A stretch of DNA of 8,142 bases from Actinomycetes bacterium (GCA_023417265.1 JAEZFY010000248.1:1-8142); one strand, 5' to 3'; positions 1 through 5,114 are shown, counted from the first letter of the stretch. Numbers and translations are program-made. Notes: a model not told the origin generated them from the sequence alone.

Positions 1-1
1 C

Positions 2-880
2 ACGTGGGCGCCGTCGTCGGCGCGCGACCAGCGCAGCCGGGTGAAGGCGATCAAGCTCGACGAAGCGCTGGCACGGATGCCGGTGGCGCGCCTGTCGGTC
101 GCCGACGTTGAGCGCTGGCACGCCCGGCTGCGGCGGGCCGGCAAGCAGGACGCCGGCATCAAGAACCAGCACGGCGCGCTGCGCGCTGCGCTCGCCCAGG
201 CCGAGCGGTGGGGATGGGTCAACACGAACGTCGCCGCGTTGGCGCAGCTGCGCACGAGCCGGGCGAAGAAGCGCTCGTCGATGTCGGCCGACGAGGTGCG
301 GGCCGTGGTCAAAGCGGCCACCGAGTTCGACCCGGCCGCTGGTCTCGGGCTCCGGCTGGCGGCGATCACCGGCGCCCGCCGGGCCGAGCTGGCGTCGCTG
401 CGGTGGGACGAGGTCGACGGGGGAGAGCTGACGATCGACTCGGCGATCGAAGCGGTCGAGCGCGGCGACGGCAAGCCGGTGCTGCGCGACGCGGCGACGA
501 AGACGGCCAACACGCGGACGTTGACGCTCGACGCGGTCACGCTCGGTCTCGTCGATCAGGTCCGCCGCGAGCGCGAGCCGTACGGCCCGTGGATGTTCGG
601 CGTCGGCCCCGAGCTCGTCAACCCCGACCGGATCGGCTACTGGTGGCGCCGCGCCCGCGACATCGCCGGCATCGACAAGAAGTGGCGTCTTCACGACCTG
701 CGCCATTGGTCGGCCACGAGCGCGATCGGCCAGGGCCACGACGTGAGAACGGTCGCCGAGCGCCTCGGCCACGCCGACGCCTCGATGACGTTGCGGGTCT
801 ACGCCCACGCCTTCGCCGCCGCCGACAAGGCAGTAGCCAAAGGCCTCGGCCAACTCCTCGACGGAGAGGGCGAACGGTGA
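2..880 (+). CDS. Tyrosine recombinase / integrase, 5'-truncated by window edge
   Basis: Site-specific recombinase that would integrate and excise a mobile element by cutting and rejoining att sites through a Tyr-DNA bond. The frame is open from base 2, and the residues before the first GTG (41) already read like a core-binding domain, so the true start lies outside the window. Numbering from the GTG at 41 (279 residues): core-binding (SAM-like) helices at about 1-65, with RLSVADVERW and ALAQAERWGWV, then the catalytic domain from about 80. All catalytic residues are present: Arg113 (TGARRAEL), probable Lys154 (TKTANTR), His218/Arg221/His222 (LHDLRHW), His244 (LGHAD) and nucleophile Tyr254 (LRVYAH). 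The enzyme therefore looks active. Any N-terminal arm-binding domain is not visible. Its stop overlaps the next gene by four bases (GTGA), suggesting co-translation. The family assignment is secure; the element type (phage, ICE or genomic island) is unknown. Confidence 0.93.
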   Translation, partial: TWAPSSARDQRSRVKAIKLDEALARMPVARLSVADVERWHARLRRAGKQDAGIKNQHGALRAALAQAERWGWVNTNVAALAQLRTSRAKKRSSMSADEVRAVVKAATEFDPAAGLGLRLAAITGARRAELASLRWDEVDGGELTIDSAIEAVERGDGKPVLRDAATKTANTRTLTLDAVTLGLVDQVRREREPYGPWMFGVGPELVNPDRIGYWWRRARDIAGIDKKWRLHDLRHWSATSAIGQGHDVRTVAERLGHADASMTLRVYAHAFAAADKAVAKGLGQLLDGEGER

Positions 881-1278
881 CCGAACCTCTGCTGCTTCGC
901 GACGACGCGGCGACGCCAGGGCTGCTCGTGGTGCGACTCGGCGCGGTGACGCTTGGCGACGAACACCTGAGGCGATCCACAGAGGAGTGCCATGCACGTT
1001 GGGGGATGTGGGGATTCTCAGTACTCGAGGTGCCTGAGGGTGACTACGCCGAGCTCGCGCGCCTGCGACCGATTGTTGCCGAGCGTCGACAGCTCCTCAT
1101 CGCCCACGGCGCGAGCCTGATTGGTGACGGATTCCCACTCCTCCCGAGACTCGACGCGCCGCATTGGACCGTCGCGCTTGCGGCGCCAACTCCGGATGTC
1201 TTCGCCCGAGTTCGCGCGCACTTCGAGGGGCAGACTCCCAACCCGGCCTACAGCCCGGCTGCGCCGCCACTACGATGA
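877..1278 (+). CDS. Hypothetical protein coupled to integrase (133 aa)
   Basis: I do not recognise a named family. The GTG start at 877 shares the GTGA overlap with the integrase stop, which is why it is chosen over longer readings of this frame that would run through the integrase. The soluble product begins TEPLLLRDDA. It has a hydrophobic strand (GLLVVRLGAVTL, residues 15-26), a helix with HLRRSTEECHARWG (30-43), a core with GFSVLEV (46-52), an Arg-rich helix (60-74), then FPLLPRLDAPHWTVAL (86-101) and a C-terminal NPAY motif near 122. No signal peptide or membrane segment is seen. From memory, unverified, similar small proteins recur in actinobacterial accessory DNA, paired with a second small gene as here. 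Its stop overlaps the next start (ATGA), so three genes probably form one operon. It could be a directionality or regulatory factor, a toxin-antitoxin-like partner, or unrelated cargo; the sequence does not decide. Confidence 0.8.
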   Translation: MTEPLLLRDDAATPGLLVVRLGAVTLGDEHLRRSTEECHARWGMWGFSVLEVPEGDYAELARLRPIVAERRQLLIAHGASLIGDGFPLLPRLDAPHWTVALAAPTPDVFARVRAHFEGQTPNPAYSPAAPPLR

Positions 1279-1544
1279 ACCGCGTGACCTCGCCCGCCTA
1301 CGACCTGTGGTACGACGCCAACACCGTTGGCGCGGATCTGGTGGTGGAGACGTGGATCAGCCACGGCCCGCGGGCACGCGACGCATCGTTCAATCCTCGC
1401 CCGGGCGACTGGGTGCTACTCGGTGACGACGAAGAAGCGCCGCAGCAGGCGCGCGTGATCCGTCGCGACGGCGATCGAGTGTCGGCACAGATCGCGTTGC
1501 CGGCCATGTCGGCGCCCGCCGCGTCCGCAACTGCCAGCCCGTAA
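1275..1544 (+). CDS. Hypothetical protein, second gene of integrase-linked pair (89 aa)
   Basis: Unrecognised small protein. The ATG at 1275 overlaps the previous stop (ATGA). A GTG at 1284, giving an 86-residue protein, is an alternative start. The N-terminal part reads SPAYDLWYDANTVGADLVVETW (shown here in two parts: SPAYDLWYDANTV at residues 6-18, GADLVVETW at 19-27). The middle has RPGDWVLLGDDEEAPQQARV (42-61), followed by VSAQIALP. Alternating hydrophobic residues around a PGDWVLLGDD turn suggest a small beta-barrel. The last 12 residues are Ala/Ser/Pro-rich and probably disordered. No catalytic motif, signal peptide or membrane helix is visible. The tight coupling to the 133-residue gene suggests the two products work together, for example as a complex. 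Downstream lies a long structured non-coding region rather than another gene. Confidence 0.75.
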   Translation: MNRVTSPAYDLWYDANTVGADLVVETWISHGPRARDASFNPRPGDWVLLGDDEEAPQQARVIRRDGDRVSAQIALPAMSAPAASATASP

Positions 1545-1568
1545 CCCGCGGGCCTCGGGCCGGCGAGT

Positions 1569-1604
1569 GTGTGCTCCGATGTGTACTGCGATGTGTTGCT
1601 TCTG
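1569..1604 (+). repeat. Tandem 12-bp repeats
   Basis: Two adjacent 12-mers, GTGTGCTCCGAT (1569-1580) and GTGTACTGCGAT (1581-1592), match at 10 of 12 positions. A third, weaker copy starts GTGT at 1593. The repeats lie 25 bp past the stop of the 89-residue gene. The array resembles arm-type sites of tyrosine recombinases in layout only. Confidence 0.5.
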
Positions 1605-1611
1605 ACGTGAT

Positions 1612-1669
1612 CGGGCGGTGCGCGCCGCCCGTCTCCACCGTCCGCCGTGTCCGGTTCCGTCGGACACGG
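1612..1669. repeat. Two GC-rich hairpins in tandem
   Basis: The first inverted repeat has arms CGGGCGG (1612-1618) and CCGCCCG (1625-1631) around a 6-nt loop. The second has perfect 9-bp arms CCGTGTCCG (1645-1653) and CGGACACGG (1661-1669) around a 7-nt loop. Neither is followed by a T-run, so a standard intrinsic terminator is not shown. They could terminate the integrase operon, bind a protein, or be part of an origin-like structure. Confidence 0.55.
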
Positions 1670-1686
1670 AACTAACCGATCTACTC

Positions 1687-1859
1687 GTGACGTCACGGGT
1701 GGCTACCCGGGCGACTACCCGACCAGGTCGGGTGTTCGGGGTGGTGAACAGGGACGTAGTCGGGGACCTGCCCGAGTACTCCCAGGGCGTCCCGGTCGTG
1801 AATTCACCGAAGCTTTGCTTGGAGTGGGTGGTGATTCGGGTGGTAATCCGGGACGTCAC
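1687..1859. repeat. Paired 12-bp iterons flanked by GACGTCAC palindromes
   Basis: A 12-bp motif near GGTGGTNAYYCG occurs as two head-to-tail pairs, each pair at exact 12-bp spacing. Pair one is at 1698-1709 and 1710-1721 (GGTGGCTACCCG, GGCGACTACCCG). Pair two is at 1827-1838 and 1839-1850 (GGTGGTGATTCG, GGTGGTAATCCG). Members of each pair agree at 10 of 12 bases. A weaker single copy lies at 1740-1751. GTGACGTCAC (1687-1696) sits just before pair one and GACGTCAC (1852-1859) just after pair two, so the two modules enclose the region. The 12-bp period fits binding of several protein copies on nearly the same face of the helix, as excisionases or Rep proteins do. Confidence 0.5.
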
Positions 1860-1877
1860 TCGTTCACGGTCGGGGTC

Positions 1878-2183
1878 ATGAAGACCCCGCTCGAGGTCCC
1901 GCTGCTCACGGTCGCGGAGGCCGCCGCGTTGCTCCGGATCGGCCGCTCGCTCGCGTACCAGCTGGCCGGCGAGTACATCGCTTCGGGCGGTGTGTCGGGA
2001 CTCCCAGCGGTGCGCCTCTTGAACGACGCCTGGTCGTGGTCGTACCGTTATAAGACGACTTCTGACGTCTGGCTCAACTCGATTTGGAGCAATACCTATA
2101 CCACGATCATTGGTACGCCGAGCGCGTACGGCTCGGTCACAGCGCCGTACGCGGTCTTTGTGCATGGATTTAGTGGTGTGTGA
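1878..2183 (+). pseudogene. Excisionase / HTH (MerR-like) gene, truncated and fused to an unrelated tail
   Basis: Residues 1-47 from the ATG at 1878 look like the DNA-binding domain of an actinobacterial excisionase. They contain LLTVAEAAALLRIGRSLAYQ (residues 9-28, a helix-turn-helix) and GGVSGLPAVRL (37-47). Intact family members continue into a wing and recognition segment, usually with a Gly-Asn and Arg-Val-Pro stretch, which is missing. After about base 2019 the frame enters an unrelated 54-residue tail rich in aromatic residues, Ser and Thr (WSWSYRYKTTSDVW, then GSVTAPYAVFVHGF). Bases 2041-2100 have 27 G/C of 60 (45%), far below neighbouring DNA. The chimera is open to a TGA at 2181-2183 that overlaps the lipoprotein start, so it may still be translated, but excisionase activity is doubtful. 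No good ribosome site is seen before 1878. Confidence 0.65.
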
Positions 2184-2890
2184 TGATGGCTCGACCGGCG
2201 ACCATACTCGTTGCGGTGAGTGTTATTGGTTTACTTGCCAGCTGCGGCGAAGCCGAGCCTCGGCTCGCAGCGGAGCCGACCACTTCGACTGTCATTTCGG
2301 TGCCATCGCCCAGCGACGAATCGGCGCCAACGAGCGCTGTCGGATCGCTCGTTCCGACTGATTCCTCAACATCTGCCGGAACCGTCGCCACGTCTGCTGT
2401 CGCTACTATTACTGCAACGTCGATCCCGGTGACCGGCCCACCCACCGCGGCCATTTCCGCGACAAGCGCGCCGCCGACGAGACCATCGACGGGCATCGCA
2501 GTGGATGATCCGAACGGAGCCGCCGAGATCATTGCGTCGGATCGAGCGGCTGAGATCACGAGCCTGTTCGAGGTTAGGTACCAAACCGAGGCGTCCGATC
2601 TGCTTGTAACTACCGGGACTGGCCGGACGTTAGGTGAGGTCTTGCAACTCGGCGATGCGCTAACCCCCAACGACACGTATGCCTTGGTCTACGCGACTGG
2701 TTCGTTTGTCGACCCCTTTGCAAAGAGTCCGGACGGCGCCCCCCCGGTTGAGGGAAAGACGGCCTTCCTCATCGTGACGAGTGATGGAACGTTGCTCGGG
2801 GGCGGTCTATATGCCGAGGACCTTTCCGAGTCGATACGTGAGGCCTTTGCGCCCGCCGTGCACCTGATGGATCTACACCACGGCCGCTGA
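2183..2890 (+). CDS. Putative secreted lipoprotein
   Basis: Predicted membrane-anchored lipoprotein exposed outside the cell; substrate and partners are unknown. Possible starts are GTG 2180, ATG 2183 and ATG 2186. ATG 2183 is chosen because it forms a TGATG overlap with the upstream stop, and no strong Shine-Dalgarno sequence is visible. Counting from 2183 (235 residues), the signal peptide has Arg4, a hydrophobic core (ILVAVSVIGLLAS, 8-20) and lipobox LASC with the lipidated Cys at 21. Residues about 30-109 form a long Ser/Thr/Pro/Ala linker, typical of a tether to the cell surface. Residues about 114-235 look like a small alpha/beta domain, with EVRYQTEASDLLV, DTYALVYATGSFV and TAFLIVTSDGTLLGGGLY. 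I recognise no named family. Downstream are only gene remnants, so it stands alone. Confidence 0.8.
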   Translation: MMARPATILVAVSVIGLLASCGEAEPRLAAEPTTSTVISVPSPSDESAPTSAVGSLVPTDSSTSAGTVATSAVATITATSIPVTGPPTAAISATSAPPTRPSTGIAVDDPNGAAEIIASDRAAEITSLFEVRYQTEASDLLVTTGTGRTLGEVLQLGDALTPNDTYALVYATGSFVDPFAKSPDGAPPVEGKTAFLIVTSDGTLLGGGLYAEDLSESIREAFAPAVHLMDLHHGR

Positions 2891-2917
2891 GATACCGCCC
2901 GCGGTCCGAAGCGAGCG

Positions 2918-3048
2918 TCACGGATCGTGCTCTGCGGCCCGATGCCCGACGGTGTCGTTCTGCACGCGGCGTCGGCACTCGTCGAGCGCAGTGTTGGCGA
3001 GCTTGACAACATGAGAAGCATCGGATCGGCGACCTGGCGTCGGGCAGC
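2918..3048 (-). pseudogene. ISL3-family transposase fragment
   Basis: The minus strand from about 3022 to 2918 reads HVVKLANTALDECRRRVQN followed by DTVGHR, ending at a stop where DPLYR would be expected. In ISL3-family transposases this is the well-conserved stretch that normally reads VADPFHVVKLAN...RRRVQ...GHRG..DPLYR. Just upstream on the minus strand, LPDAR and VADP can be read only in other frames, so the piece also carries an indel near 3020-3030. About 40 codons of a protein normally over 400 residues remain. No inverted repeats or target duplications were found, and the fragment cannot encode an active enzyme. Confidence 0.72.
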
Positions 3049-3218
3049 ATGACTTCCAACTCAACCAGCGGCTCGGTGAGCTGGCCTCTGTCGGCGAATG
3101 GCTCGCGGCAATCGCCACGAAGTACGACGTCCATGTGGAGGATCAGCCTCGGTCGATCTTCCCCTACCCACCTGAGTGGGCGCGACGGGTGGGCGTGTCC
3201 CGTTCCGGAGCAAGGTGA
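3015..3218 (+). pseudogene. Protein-like open stretch without a start, possible gene remnant
   Basis: This frame is open from just after a TGA at 3012-3014 to the TGA at 3216-3218 and reads like real protein: LNQRLGELASVGEWLAAIA, then TKYDVHVEDQPRSIFPYPPE. No ATG lies in it, and the only GTG codons are late (3132 onward), so it is best read as the interior or end of a gene that lost its beginning. I do not recognise the family. It begins where the transposase fragment ends on the other strand, which suggests a junction of rearranged pieces. It could also be chance coding bias in GC-rich DNA. Confidence 0.3.
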
Positions 3219-3414
3219 AACGGTGAGCTTCGCGGGTCGCGTCACGGATGAGCACCTGTTCACGCAGCTCGTGCGAACCGGTGGGGGACCGGCATCCATC
3301 CCTACTCATCCCTACAACCCCGTGGATTCCCACAGACCTGGCGGACTGGGCGGACGCGAAACCCCTGGTCAGGGGACTGCGCGACACGGGGCAACACACG
3401 CTGGACGGCCCGGA

Positions 3415-3498
3415 ATGATCCACGACATCTTCGAAGGCACCGAGCAGATCCAGCAGCTTGTGATCAGCCGGGCGATCTCCGGCCTGCGTATCGAGTGA
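3415..3498 (+). pseudogene. Acyl-CoA dehydrogenase C-terminal remnant
   Basis: The last 27 codons before the TGA at 3496-3498 read IHDIFEGTEQIQQLVISRA followed by ISGLRIE. This is the classic C-terminal end of acyl-CoA dehydrogenases, where the EGT(x)EIQ motif sits near the FAD and the catalytic region of the flavoprotein. Upstream in the same frame nothing resembles the rest of that family, which is normally close to 400 residues. Only the 3' tip of the gene survives. The ATG at 3415 is probably chance. An adjacent frame (about 3242-3416) has a protein-like piece, TDLADWADAKPLVRGLRDTG, that is not from this family. Confidence 0.7.
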
Positions 3499-3620
3499 TC
3501 CCGGCCACCGGCTGCCCCCTCTAGACTCCCATCGCCACGCCAGCTCGACGCTTGCGACCGGTGCTTCGGTTACTGGTCGCCGCGTCGACTTCCGCCATCG
3601 CGACGCGGCGCCATAGGAGC

Positions 3621-3636
3621 GGTGTCCTAGGACACC
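3621..3636. promoter_or_regulatory. Perfect 16-bp palindrome upstream of the mazEF-like operon
   Basis: GGTGTCCTAGGACACC is an exact palindrome 46 bp before the antitoxin ATG and 10 bp before the -35 candidate. Antitoxin-toxin complexes of this type usually repress their own promoter, so a distal operator is likely, though binding is inferred. Confidence 0.5.
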
Positions 3637-3645
3637 CGTCGGACG

Positions 3646-3681
3646 TTGCCGATCGGGACTGTTACATGTAACGTCGCGTTC
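3646..3681 (+). promoter_or_regulatory. Promoter with embedded operator for the mazEF-like operon
   Basis: TTGCCG (3646-3651) and TAACGT (3669-3674) are separated by exactly 17 bp, giving a good -35/-10 pair. The ATG follows 7 bp after the -10, so the transcript is probably leaderless. The exact palindrome GTTACATGTAAC (3661-3672) covers the spacer end and the first part of the -10 box, ideally placed for repression by the antitoxin. There is no Shine-Dalgarno sequence before the ATG, in line with leaderless translation. Confidence 0.6.
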
Positions 3682-3900
3682 ATGACGCGCCAGCGTTCGA
3701 CCGCTCCGACCGCCGTTCGAGTCCGCGCGCATCGCGAACGTCTACGTGCCCAGGGTTTGCGGCCGGTGCAGTTGTGGGTTCCCGACGTCCGGTCACCGCT
3801 CTTCGCCCAAGAGGCGCACCGCCAGGCTGCTGCGGTCGCCGCCAGCGCTACCGCCGGCGATGATCAGGCCTTCATCGACGCACTCGGCAACGGGGCGTGA
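3682..3900 (+). CDS. MazE-family antitoxin
   Basis: Labile antitoxin that should bind and neutralise the MazF-like toxin encoded next, and repress the operon. The 72-residue protein has a basic N-terminal region (VRVRAHRERLRAQGL, residues 12-26), the motif RPVQLWVPDVRSP (27-39) and a C-terminal acidic segment (GDDQAFIDAL, 59-68). This layout is typical of small proteins annotated as antitoxin MazE family (DUF3018-like) in actinobacteria and proteobacteria. The RPVQLWVPD part is the probable DNA-binding and dimer segment; the acidic tail is the likely toxin-binding part. The ATG at 3682 is chosen because it sits 7 bp after the -10 box. Its stop overlaps the toxin GTG by four bases. The basic N-terminus may alternatively contact DNA. 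Confidence 0.85.
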   Translation: MTRQRSTAPTAVRVRAHRERLRAQGLRPVQLWVPDVRSPLFAQEAHRQAAAVAASATAGDDQAFIDALGNGA

Positions 3901-4229
3901 AACGCGGCGAGATCTGGACCGCGGCCGCCGGGAGCGGGTACGTCGGCAAGCCCCGGCCGGTGGTGATCATCCAGGACGATCTGTTCGACGCAACCTCCTC
4001 CGTGACCGTCTGTGCATGCACGACCGACCCGACCGACGCACCGCTCTTCCGGATCCCAATCACCGCCGACGAGCTGACCGGGATCCGCGAGCCGAGTCGC
4101 CTGATGGTCGACAAGATCACGACCGTGCCGCGCTCCAAACTCGGCGAGCGAATCGGGCAGCTCACGGACGACGACAGGACAAGACTCGCCAGATCGATCG
4201 TTGTCTTTCTCGGGCTCGCCTCATCCTGA
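3897..4229 (+). CDS. MazF-family toxin (endoribonuclease)
   Basis: Type II toxin of the PemK/MazF fold, expected to cut RNA at short sequence motifs and stop growth when freed from its antitoxin. The 110-residue length is normal for the family. Family features visible are RGEIW (residues 3-7), KPRPVVIIQDD (18-28) containing the conserved Arg20-Pro, the strand VTVCACTTD (36-44) where a catalytic Ser/Thr is expected, and SRLMVDKITTVPRSKLGERIGQL around 67-89 (the stretch LMVDKITTV then RIGQL is diagnostic). The protein appears intact. The GTG start at 3897 overlaps the antitoxin stop (GTGA), the normal coupling that keeps antitoxin in excess. The target sequence specificity cannot be read from the gene. 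Confidence 0.9.
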   Translation: MKRGEIWTAAAGSGYVGKPRPVVIIQDDLFDATSSVTVCACTTDPTDAPLFRIPITADELTGIREPSRLMVDKITTVPRSKLGERIGQLTDDDRTRLARSIVVFLGLASS

Positions 4230-4265
4230 AACCTACGTCCCACGCTCCCGGCGACGCGTGCAGCC

Positions 4266-4283
4266 TGATATCGTAAGATATCA
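4266..4283. promoter_or_regulatory. Inverted repeat, likely VapBC operator
   Basis: TGATATC and GATATCA form perfect 7-bp arms around GTAA. The repeat is AT-rich in GC-rich surroundings and contains possible -10 boxes (TATCGT 4269-4274 or TAAGAT 4274-4279). It lies 16 bp before the antitoxin GTG. Ribbon-helix-helix antitoxins bind such inverted repeats, so repression by VapB/VapBC is likely. Confidence 0.6.
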
Positions 4284-4299
4284 CTCAACGGAGGAGCCT

Positions 4300-4521
4300 G
4301 TGACTGACATTCTGATTCGAGACGTTCCGGAGGAGATCCTTGCCGCGATCGACGGAAGGGCGAAGCGACTTGGACTGTCGCGTACCGCCTACCTTCGCCG
4401 GGCCCTCGAGCGCGAACGCAGGGCGTCCGATGCCCCAATCACACTTGACGGGCTGACCCGGTTTGCAGCGCTCGCGGCCGACCTAGACGATCCCGACGTC
4501 ATGTTCAAAGGCTGGTCGTGA
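4300..4521 (+). CDS. VapB-family antitoxin (ribbon-helix-helix)
   Basis: Antitoxin partner of the PIN-domain toxin encoded next. The GTG start at 4300 is supported by a strong ribosome site, GGAGG at 4290-4294, with 5 bp spacing. The 73-residue product has a ribbon-helix-helix DNA-binding fold: strand TDILIRDVP (2-10), helix EEILAAIDGRAKRLGL (11-26), then SRTAYLRRALERE (27-39). The C-terminal tail, with LTRFAALAADLDDPDVM and a Trp at 72, matches the part that in this VapB class wraps around the toxin and blocks its active site. It probably binds the inverted repeat at 4266-4283. The stop overlaps the vapC GTG by four bases (GTGA). The strong ribosome site contrasts with the leaderless mazE-like gene. 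Confidence 0.88.
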   Translation: MTDILIRDVPEEILAAIDGRAKRLGLSRTAYLRRALERERRASDAPITLDGLTRFAALAADLDDPDVMFKGWS

Positions 4522-4928
4522 CGACGACCTGGCTGATCGACAAGTCGGCCATCGGCCGGCTCCACCGCGCCACCGACGCCGACGTGTGGGCGAACCGGAT
4601 CGAACGAGGCCTCGTCAGGATCAGCACCGTGACGCGACTCGAGATCGGGTTTTCGGCCCGGTCGGGCGAGGATCATCGAGCGTTGTTCACTGAACCGCCG
4701 ATCACGTCGATGCCCGTCGAATACCTCACGCCGGCGATCGAAGATCGCGCCATCGAGATTCAGGCAGCGCTCGCCCACCGCGGACAGCATCGAGCTCCAT
4801 CGATCCCCGATGTACTGATCGCCGCCACTGCCGAACTCGCGCAACTGACCGTGCTCCACGTCGACAAGGACTTCGAACTGATTGCCGAGTTCACCGGCCA
4901 GCAGCACGAGCCACTCAACGTGAGGTGA
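4518..4928 (+). CDS. VapC-family toxin, PIN-domain ribonuclease
   Basis: Magnesium-dependent ribonuclease toxin; family members usually cleave tRNA or rRNA at a specific site. The 136-residue protein has the full set of acidic PIN residues: Asp8 (WLIDKSA), Glu42 (VTRLEIGFSA), Asp98 (SIPDVLIAATA) and Asp116 (LHVDKDFELIA). The order and spacing match the PIN fold of VapC, so it is expected to be active. The GTG start at 4518 overlaps the vapB stop. It is the last gene of this operon; the 198 bp after it hold no gene I can see, only a weak imperfect hairpin at 4968-4992 (CTTGCCCC against GGGGTGCAAG) without a T-run. Confidence 0.92.
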   Translation: MTTTWLIDKSAIGRLHRATDADVWANRIERGLVRISTVTRLEIGFSARSGEDHRALFTEPPITSMPVEYLTPAIEDRAIEIQAALAHRGQHRAPSIPDVLIAATAELAQLTVLHVDKDFELIAEFTGQQHEPLNVR

Positions 4929-5114
4929 CCGCGACCCGGCGGTAGGGGAGGTTCCTAGATACTTGGCCTTGCCCCGGCAGCAGGGGTGCAAGTGTGCGGG
5001 ATGCGGATCAAGATCGTGGTGTCCGACTGGCGGCGGTGTGACCGAGACTGGATGCGCTCTGCTTGTCGCTGGGTGTAGCGACTCCGGAAGACGGCGGCGC
5101 CAAGGCGCTGGTGT

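Larger units (their letters stand above)
1545..1877. other. Structured non-coding control region, possible attP or recombination-factor binding region
   Basis: A 333-bp stretch between the integrase operon and the excisionase-like gene. Frames crossing it give Arg/Gly-rich readings that do not look like protein. It holds, in order, 12-bp tandem repeats (1569-1604), a GC hairpin (1612-1631), a 9-bp-arm hairpin (1645-1669), a GTGACGTCAC palindrome (1687-1696), paired 12-bp iterons (1698-1721 and 1827-1850) and a second GACGTCAC (1852-1859). Such density fits protein-binding DNA of a mobile element: arm-type integrase sites, excisionase sites or an origin. The function is inferred from structure and neighbours only. 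Confidence 0.5.

Noticed and set aside
208..876. Long plus-strand frame through the integrase, in phase with the 133-residue gene
   Set aside because: Its translation inside the integrase is Arg/Gly-rich noise, while the integrase frame carries all catalytic motifs. Only the part from GTG 877 is real.
1..2019. A tRNA gene as the integration target of the element
   Set aside because: No cloverleaf or TTCRA-type T-arm was found near the integrase or near the 2019 junction; the att site remains unknown.
1416..2165. 249-codon minus-strand ORF across the structured region
   Set aside because: It reads as Arg/Thr-rich low-complexity sequence, lies opposite the 89-residue gene and the excisionase, and has no domain. 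The repeats in it are explained as DNA sites.
2170..2676. 168-codon minus-strand ORF antisense to the lipoprotein
   Set aside because: Val/Ala/Ser-rich mirror of the Ser/Thr/Pro linker. The plus strand has a clear lipobox and domain order.
3554..3580. Inverted repeat GCGACC...GGTCGC as a terminator
   Set aside because: A 6-bp stem with a 15-nt loop and no T-run; too weak to call in GC-rich DNA.
3061..3732. 223-codon minus-strand ORF
   Set aside because: It crosses the acyl-CoA dehydrogenase remnant, both palindromes and the antitoxin start, and has an Arg-rich composition with no motif.
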